DNA of 64,000 nt. Origin: Paenibacillus oryzae (GTDB taxonomy: Bacteria > Bacillota > Bacilli > Paenibacillales > Paenibacillaceae). Positions 59,624-64,000 of the stretch are shown here, one piece after another. The stretch spans positions 1-64,000 of the forward strand of contig NZ_LYPA01000075.1 in the NCBI RefSeq assembly GCF_001675045.1, given 5' to 3'. Each line of letters opens with the position of its first letter. Within the stretch, counting starts at the first letter, position 1. The notes beneath the pieces were generated by a model, which did not search any database, had not been told where the DNA came from, and was given only the letters and a program-made list of their open reading frames with translations. The position numbers were made by a program, and so were the translations under genes.

Positions 59624-60703
59624 TTATTGTAATGCCTTCATCAAATTTTGCAAGTTGCTGTTCATTAAATCGAGATAGGTGGTGCCCGCTTGCTCCTGCT
59701 CCTTGGTCAAGCCCTCCAGCGGATTCAGAACCATGGTATCCACTCCCGCCTCGTTTGCCAGCATGTTGGCCAGCTGATCGGAAACCAGCTCTTCAAAGAA
59801 AATGTACTTTACGCCGTTTTCTTTTACGAATTTGGCGATTTTGGCGATGTCCTGCGCTCTTGGCTCGGCATCGGGGCTAAGCCCCATGATGCTGATTTGG
59901 TTCAAGCCGTAGTCTCTTGCCAAATATCCAAACGCCTGGTGCGATACAACAAGATTTTTTTGCGAAACGGCTGACAAACCAGCCTCATAAGCCTGATCCA
60001 GCGACTCCAGCTTTTCTTTCAACAAGACGTAGCTGCTTTCATAGTCCGAAGCATGATCGGGGTCCGCTTTAGCCAGGCTATCCTTTACATTAGCCGCCAG
60101 TACAAGGGCAGACTTGGGGCTTACCCATGTGTGCGGGTCGGTGTCATGGGAATGGCCGTGCTCTTCCTCAGCGCCATGCTCCTCTTCCTCGTGGCTATGG
60201 CCATCTTCGTCATGGTCATGGCTCTCCTCTTCGTGGCTATGCTCATCCTCTTGTCCGCTGATCAGCTTAATGCCTGTGCTGGCCTCCGCAACAATTGCTT
60301 TACTGTCGCCGGATACGCCTTTAAGGAAATCATCGATCCAGACTTCAAGTCCCGCGCCATGGTACAGAAACAGATCGGCCTGGGAAGCCTGAACTAGATC
60401 CTGGCTTTTTGGCGTCCAGTCATGCGGCTCGATTCCCGCTGCGATCAAATTGTTCACTTCAACATGCTCGCCGCCGATTTCGGAAGCCAAATAATAGAGC
60501 GGATAAAAGCTGGTTACAACTTTAAGACGTTCGGCAGGCTCAGCCGTTGCCTGGTCGGAGCCTGAACCCGCTTCATTGCTTGGCGAAGCAGAAGGCGTAA
60601 CTCCGCCTGTACCGTTTCCATTCCCGCTGCAGGCAGCTAATAACAGCAGCAAAGACAATGCTGCCGAAGTTGCGACATGACGATAATTGCGTTTTTTGAA
60701 CAT
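59624..60703 (-). CDS. znuA: Zinc ABC transporter binding lipoprotein
   Basis: Captures zinc outside the membrane. About 359 aa with a signal peptide, lipobox LLAAC (Cys about 26), and the cluster A-1 fold: YLASEIGGEHVEVNNLIAAG, IEPHDWTPKSQDL, a long His/Asp/Glu-rich loop (about 150-192, HSHEEESHDHDEDGHSHEEE) typical of ZnuA/AdcA, then DPHTWVSPKSA and VVSHQAFGYLA. The ATG at 60703 was chosen over a GTG five codons up. Behind a consensus promoter with a Zur-box-like dyad. Confidence 0.92.
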   Translation of the reverse strand: MFKKRNYRHVATSAALSLLLLLAACSGNGNGTGGVTPSASPSNEAGSGSDQATAEPAERLKVVTSFYPLYYLASEIGGEHVEVNNLIAAGIEPHDWTPKSQDLVQASQADLFLYHGAGLEVWIDDFLKGVSGDSKAIVAEASTGIKLISGQEDEHSHEEESHDHDEDGHSHEEEEHGAEEEHGHSHDTDPHTWVSPKSALVLAANVKDSLAKADPDHASDYESSYVLLKEKLESLDQAYEAGLSAVSQKNLVVSHQAFGYLARDYGLNQISIMGLSPDAEPRAQDIAKIAKFVKENGVKYIFFEELVSDQLANMLANEAGVDTMVLNPLEGLTKEQEQAGTTYLDLMNSNLQNLMKALQ

Positions 60704-60734
60704 ATAAGTCTCTACCACTCTCTCTTTTTAGTAA

Positions 60735-60783
60735 TCGTTACTATTACGTTTAGGATTATAAAGCAAGCCCAGCCCCCTGTCAA
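60735..60783 (-). promoter_or_regulatory. Promoter and Zur-like operator of znuA-znuC-znuB
   Basis: TTGACA (60783-60778) and TATAAT (60760-60755) are perfect consensus with a 17-bp spacer. The dyad at 60735-60749 (TCGTTACTATTACGT) matches 11 of 14 defined positions of the Bacillus Zur core TCGTAATNATTACGA and lies at the start-site region, where a repressor would act. Confidence 0.8.
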
Positions 60784-60887
60784 CCAAAAATAGACTTCTT
60801 CTAAATCAACAAAATGAGACTTCTCCTAATATTCCAACGAAAACTCCACCTATAAGGGAGTCCCACCTTTACTGTCTGTAAAAGAGA

Positions 60888-60920
60888 AACAAAAAAACCG
60901 CTTCCCGGAAAAGGAAGCGG
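60888..60920 (-). terminator. metG terminator
   Basis: On the minus strand CCGCTTCC pairs with GGAAGCGG and is followed by seven T residues. It lies 8 bp after the metG stop. Confidence 0.85.
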
Positions 60921-60927
60921 CCATGCT

Positions 60928-62937
60928 TTATTTCACAATAGCGCCGTTTGGCATGCTGTCGGGAACCGTAGCCAAAGTCAGCTGATCGCCTTGAGATGCC
61001 GCCAGAATCATGCCTTGCGACCATTCGCCGCGCAGCTTGACCGGCTTAAGATTGGTTACGCAAATGACTTTGCGGCCAACAAGATCCTCCGGCTTGTAGT
61101 ATTGAGCGATGCCGGACACAACCTGACGGCGTTCATAGCCAAGGTCCAGCTGCAGCTTAAGCAGCTTGTTGGCTTTTGGCACCGGCTCTGCGGCAAGTAC
61201 TTGTGCAACGCGAAGCTCGACTTTGGCGAAATCGTCAATGCCGATTTCTTCCTTGGTCTCCGGCTTTTCGGACGGGCTGTCTCCAGCAGAAGCGCCGGCA
61301 GGAGCATCGCCTTCGGCAGAAGCGGGGGCTTCCGCAGGTGCAGCAGGGGCGCCGCCCTTCATAGAATTAGCGATGAAAGCCACCTCTTCCTCCATCTCCA
61401 GACGAGGGAACAGAGGCTCGCCCTTGCTGACTTTTGTACCTCCCGGGAGAGCGCCAAAGCTGCCCAGGCTTTCCCAGCTTGTCAGCTCGCCTTGCTGAAG
61501 ACCCAGCTGGCGCCACATTTCATGCGGCGCATGGGTAAGGAACGGCTGCAGCAGAACCGAAATATAACGCAGCGATTCCGCCAGATGATGCATAACGGAT
61601 GCAAGCTCGCCTGTTTTGCTTTCGTCCTTAGCCAATACCCACGGCTGTGTTTCGTCAATATATTTGTTGCAGCGGCTGACAAATTGCCACAATGCCGCAA
61701 GCGCCACGGAAAACTCCATATTTTCCATATGAGCTTCCACTTCGGCGACTGTTTGGGCAGCCAGCTTTTCCAAGGATTCGTCAAACGGCGTTACCGCTCC
61801 GGCATAAGCAGGCACTGCCCCGCCAAAATATTTGTCGATCATGGCAACGGTGCGATTAAGCAGATTGCCCAAATCGTTGGCAAGGTCAAAGTTGATGCGC
61901 TCCACAAAATTATCCGGCGTAAAGGCGCCATCCGCGCCAAACGGCACCTCGCGCAGCAAATAATATCTCAGCGCATCCAGGCCGTAACGGTCAATAAGCA
62001 CAACGGGATCGATTACCGTTCCTTTGGATTTGGACATTTTGCCCTCTTTAGTGAGCAGCCAGCCATGGGCAAAAACCTTTTTCGGCAATGGAAGGTCAAG
62101 CGCCATCAGCATAATTGGCCAATAGATGGTATGGAAACGTACAATTTCCTTGCCTACCAGATGCACATCAGCCGGCCAGAAGGTTTTGTATTTTTCATCT
62201 CCTCCATCGGCTCCGTAGCCAAGCGCTGTAATATAATTGGACAACGCGTCGATCCAGACGTAAATAACGTGTTTGGGATCTCCCGGAACCTTGATGCCCC
62301 AGTCGAAGGTTGTCCGCGAAACGGCCAGATCCTCTAGTCCGGGTTTGATAAAATTGTTGATCATTTCGTTTTTGCGGGATTCTGGCTGGATAAAACCGGG
62401 ATTTTCTTCATAATGCTTAAGCAGACGGTCGGCATATTTGCTCATCCGGAAAAAATAGCTTTCCTCTTTAACCAGCTCCACGGGCCTGCCGCAGTCCGGA
62501 CAATTGCCCTGGTCCAGCTGGCGCTCCAGAAAAAAGGATTCGCACGGCGTACAATACCAGCCTTCATATTCGCCCTTATAGATATCGTCCTGCTCCAGCA
62601 AGCGCTGGAATATTTTTTCGACTGATGCTTTGTGGCGATCCTCCGTCGTGCGGATAAAATCATCATTTGAGATTTCAAGCTTATTCCACAAGCTCTGGAT
62701 GCCAACGACAATATCATCAACAAACTGAAGCGGCGTTTTGTTTTTTTCCTGCGCCTTGCGCTCGATTTTTTGCCCATGCTCGTCCGTACCGGTCAAAAAC
62801 CAGACATCGTAGCCGCGCAGCCTCTTGTAGCGGGACATCGCATCCCCGGCCACCGTCGTATAGGCGTGCCCGATATGAAGATTGTCGCTTGGATAATAAA
62901 TCGGCGTCGTTAGGTAAAACGTTTTTTTGTCCGTCAT
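60928..62937 (-). CDS. metG: Methionyl-tRNA synthetase
   Basis: Class I synthetase charging tRNA-Met. The 669-aa protein has HIGH at residues 21-24, the zinc motif CTPCESFFLERQ with CPDC (about 127-146), KMSKSKG near 300, the helical anticodon domain (about 370-520) and a C-terminal tRNA-binding domain (about 565-669: VELRVAQVLAAEPVPKANKL). A linker rich in Ala/Pro/Glu separates the last two. I chose the ATG at 62937 with AAGGAGG upstream. Preceded by a T-box leader with an AUG specifier. Confidence 0.97.
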   Translation of the reverse strand: MTDKKTFYLTTPIYYPSDNLHIGHAYTTVAGDAMSRYKRLRGYDVWFLTGTDEHGQKIERKAQEKNKTPLQFVDDIVVGIQSLWNKLEISNDDFIRTTEDRHKASVEKIFQRLLEQDDIYKGEYEGWYCTPCESFFLERQLDQGNCPDCGRPVELVKEESYFFRMSKYADRLLKHYEENPGFIQPESRKNEMINNFIKPGLEDLAVSRTTFDWGIKVPGDPKHVIYVWIDALSNYITALGYGADGGDEKYKTFWPADVHLVGKEIVRFHTIYWPIMLMALDLPLPKKVFAHGWLLTKEGKMSKSKGTVIDPVVLIDRYGLDALRYYLLREVPFGADGAFTPDNFVERINFDLANDLGNLLNRTVAMIDKYFGGAVPAYAGAVTPFDESLEKLAAQTVAEVEAHMENMEFSVALAALWQFVSRCNKYIDETQPWVLAKDESKTGELASVMHHLAESLRYISVLLQPFLTHAPHEMWRQLGLQQGELTSWESLGSFGALPGGTKVSKGEPLFPRLEMEEEVAFIANSMKGGAPAAPAEAPASAEGDAPAGASAGDSPSEKPETKEEIGIDDFAKVELRVAQVLAAEPVPKANKLLKLQLDLGYERRQVVSGIAQYYKPEDLVGRKVICVTNLKPVKLRGEWSQGMILAASQGDQLTLATVPDSMPNGAIVK

Positions 62938-62964
62938 TGCCTGATCCTCCTTTTTTCTTAAAAA

Positions 62965-63283
62965 CACAAAAAGCCCCCGTCCAACATGGGACGAGAGCTG
63001 CGCTCACGTGGTACCACCCAAATTCCGGTTTCCGCTGCCAGCTTGACCGCAAGGTCCTGCCAGCTTGACTGAATGCCGCTTGTTCCCGCCCGTCGCATAG
63101 GGCGGTCTCCGCCCGTTAACGCTGGCGCTGCGCCGCAGTCTTACCTCTCATTAAGGCTCGAAAGCGGTGCCTCCCGGACCATATTCCAGCGTTTTTCCTT
63201 ACCGGCTCCCACCTCATTGCCCGGCTCTCTGGGAAGGTCCCTCGCTGTACTCATCCATTCTTCGGCAATACACGATATGGTTA
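62965..63283 (-). ncRNA. T-box riboswitch upstream of metG (Met specifier)
   Basis: The T-box sequence GGGTGGTACCACG lies at 63019-63007, followed by the terminator hairpin AGCTCTCGTCC/GGACGGGGGCT and five T residues (62999-62968). In stem I the sequence GGAATATGGTCC places an AUG specifier at 63182-63180, and AGAGAG and GGTGGGAGCCGG resemble the conserved AG-bulge and distal-loop parts. Uncharged tRNA-Met would favour the antiterminator and metG expression. Confidence 0.9.
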
Positions 63284-63284
63284 A

Positions 63285-63314
63285 AATATACTCAATTAAT
63301 GGAGCCAATGTCAA
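63285..63314 (-). promoter_or_regulatory. Sigma-A promoter of the metG leader
   Basis: TTGACA (63314-63309) and TATATT (63290-63285) with an 18-bp spacer, directly upstream of the T-box leader. Confidence 0.75.
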
Positions 63315-63330
63315 GAAGGCCGCGCCCGGC

Positions 63331-63723
63331 TTAAGTCAACTCGCCCTTGCTCCGTTTATCCAGCGTTTCCGGCACAGGGTCGAAGCCGCCGGGGTGAAAA
63401 GGGTGACATCGGGCTATTCGGCGCGCGGCCAGCCACGAGCCGCGGACCGGGCCATGGCGTTCAATCGCTTCCAGCGCATAAGCCGAGCAGGTTGGATAAA
63501 ATCTGCAGGTGGGCGGCTTAAGCGGCGAAATGACCTTTCTGTAAAAATGAATCGGCGCTTGCGCCGCTACCCTCATGACGGAGCGTTTTCGCGTTTCCGT
63601 ATGACTGGTTCCCGGTTCCGCATTCCCGTTACTGTCAAGCCCGCCGCTGTTGTCCACTTGCCCTTCCTGAAGCTTCGACGAAAGGGTTGTTTGCTCCTTA
63701 TTGTCCCGTCCGGTCAGGGTCAT
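63331..63723 (-). CDS. yidD: Membrane protein insertion efficiency factor YidD
   Basis: Small membrane-associated protein that helps YidC-dependent insertion. The YidD core starts at about residue 57: PIHFYRKVISPLKPPTCRFY, PTCSAYALEAIERHG, then ARCHPFHPGGFDPVP. I chose the ATG at 63723, which overlaps the stop of the Fur-family gene as ATGA and has AGGGGAAGG upstream; this gives 130 aa with an unusual polar N-terminal extension of about 50 residues. A later ATG at 63576 would give the usual short form but has no clear ribosome-binding site. Confidence 0.85.
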   Translation of the reverse strand: MTLTGRDNKEQTTLSSKLQEGQVDNSGGLDSNGNAEPGTSHTETRKRSVMRVAAQAPIHFYRKVISPLKPPTCRFYPTCSAYALEAIERHGPVRGSWLAARRIARCHPFHPGGFDPVPETLDKRSKGELT

Positions 63724-64000
63724 GCCTTCCCCTCGGCAGACGGCTCCTCCTGTGAGCAGCTGCTGCAATAGCCGAACACCTCGAACTTATGCTTCACCAC
63801 GGTGAAATCTCCCGGAACCTTGGTTTGCTCCATCGGACAAAAGGTAATGGGATGCGTGCGGCCGCATTGCAGACAGATCATATGATGATGATGATGAGTC
63901 TCACGGCAATGCAGCTTGAATTTTACGCCGTCCTCAAACACGACCTGCTCCAGCACGCCAAGCTCCTCCATTACTCTCAGGTTGCGATAAACCGTATCAA
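63720..64000 (-). CDS. Fur family regulator, probably Zur (5' part outside the window)
   Basis: Partial gene; the start lies beyond 64000. The visible 93 residues begin DTVYRNLRVMEELGVLEQ (end of the winged helix) and continue with the metal domain: CRETHHHHHMICLQCG, FEVFGYCSSCSQEEP, with two Cys pairs for structural zinc. The window also contains fur and a zinc importer with a Zur-box-like site about 3 kb away, which supports Zur over PerR. The stop overlaps the yidD start. Confidence 0.85.
   Translation of the reverse strand, partial: DTVYRNLRVMEELGVLEQVVFEDGVKFKLHCRETHHHHHMICLQCGRTHPITFCPMEQTKVPGDFTVVKHKFEVFGYCSSCSQEEPSAEGKA

Noticed and set aside
60991..62337. Long plus-strand frame opposite metG
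   Set aside because: Antisense to metG; composition reflects the codon pattern of the real gene.

Overview
The window reads as chromosomal DNA from an endospore-forming Firmicute, most likely Paenibacillus or a close relative. The evidence is gene content (spo0A, spoIVB, spoIIM, the complete spoIIIAA-AH operon, a Spo0E-like phosphatase), gene order that follows the Bacillus subtilis yqh/yqi/yqj/yqk region, Gram-positive ribosome-binding sites with many TTG/GTG starts, and mid-range GC. Almost all genes lie on the minus strand. No rRNA, tRNA or CRISPR array was seen.

Layout: 0.3-6.8 kb holds nucleoside salvage (pdp, punA, deoB) with a tiny Spo0E-like gene, then xerD, a DUF4227 membrane protein and fur. 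6.85-9.25 kb is a small accessory island between fur and spoIIM: a pair of structured repeats, a ruined serine recombinase, and a TetR-controlled cassette of two membrane proteins (HXXEE and DoxX). 9.4-12.1 kb carries spoIIM, nudF, a peptidase T-like M20 enzyme and a 33-aa Prli42-like membrane peptide. 12.1-17.8 kb is a branched-chain 2-oxoacid dehydrogenase operon (lpdV-bkdAA-bkdAB-bkdB) ending in lipB, whose product starts lipoylation of the E2 subunit.

18-26.6 kb holds a DUF2627 protein, a small unknown gene, a coiled-coil FlxA-like protein, an ABC importer operon (ATPase, lipoprotein, double permease) with a beta-CASP metallohydrolase at its end and a divergent LysR regulator, and a GyrI-like protein. 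26.7-42.7 kb is the conserved block spo0A, spoIVB, recN, argR, tlyA, dxs, ispA, xseB, xseA, folD, nusB, a DUF2273/AmaP/Asp23 envelope-stress module and accC-accB. 42.9-48.8 kb is spoIIIA plus yqhV. 48.8-55.5 kb carries comB, lysC, efp, pepQ, aroQ, yqhR, yqhQ and a small membrane protein.

55.5-56.5 kb is a gene-free repeat zone: a second pair of the structured repeats and a tandem array of six 52-53-bp units, each with a dyad. 56.6-64 kb is metal homeostasis and translation: mntR, ccdA-like, the zinc importer znuA-znuC-znuB behind a consensus promoter and a Zur-box-like dyad, metG behind a T-box with an AUG specifier, yidD, and a truncated Fur-family regulator (probably Zur).

Most notable: the modular structured repeats found twice in the same tandem-pair architecture, the 52-bp dyad array, the identical TetR operators, four 0A boxes upstream of spo0A, and a XerD whose catalytic hairpin lysine is replaced by glycine.
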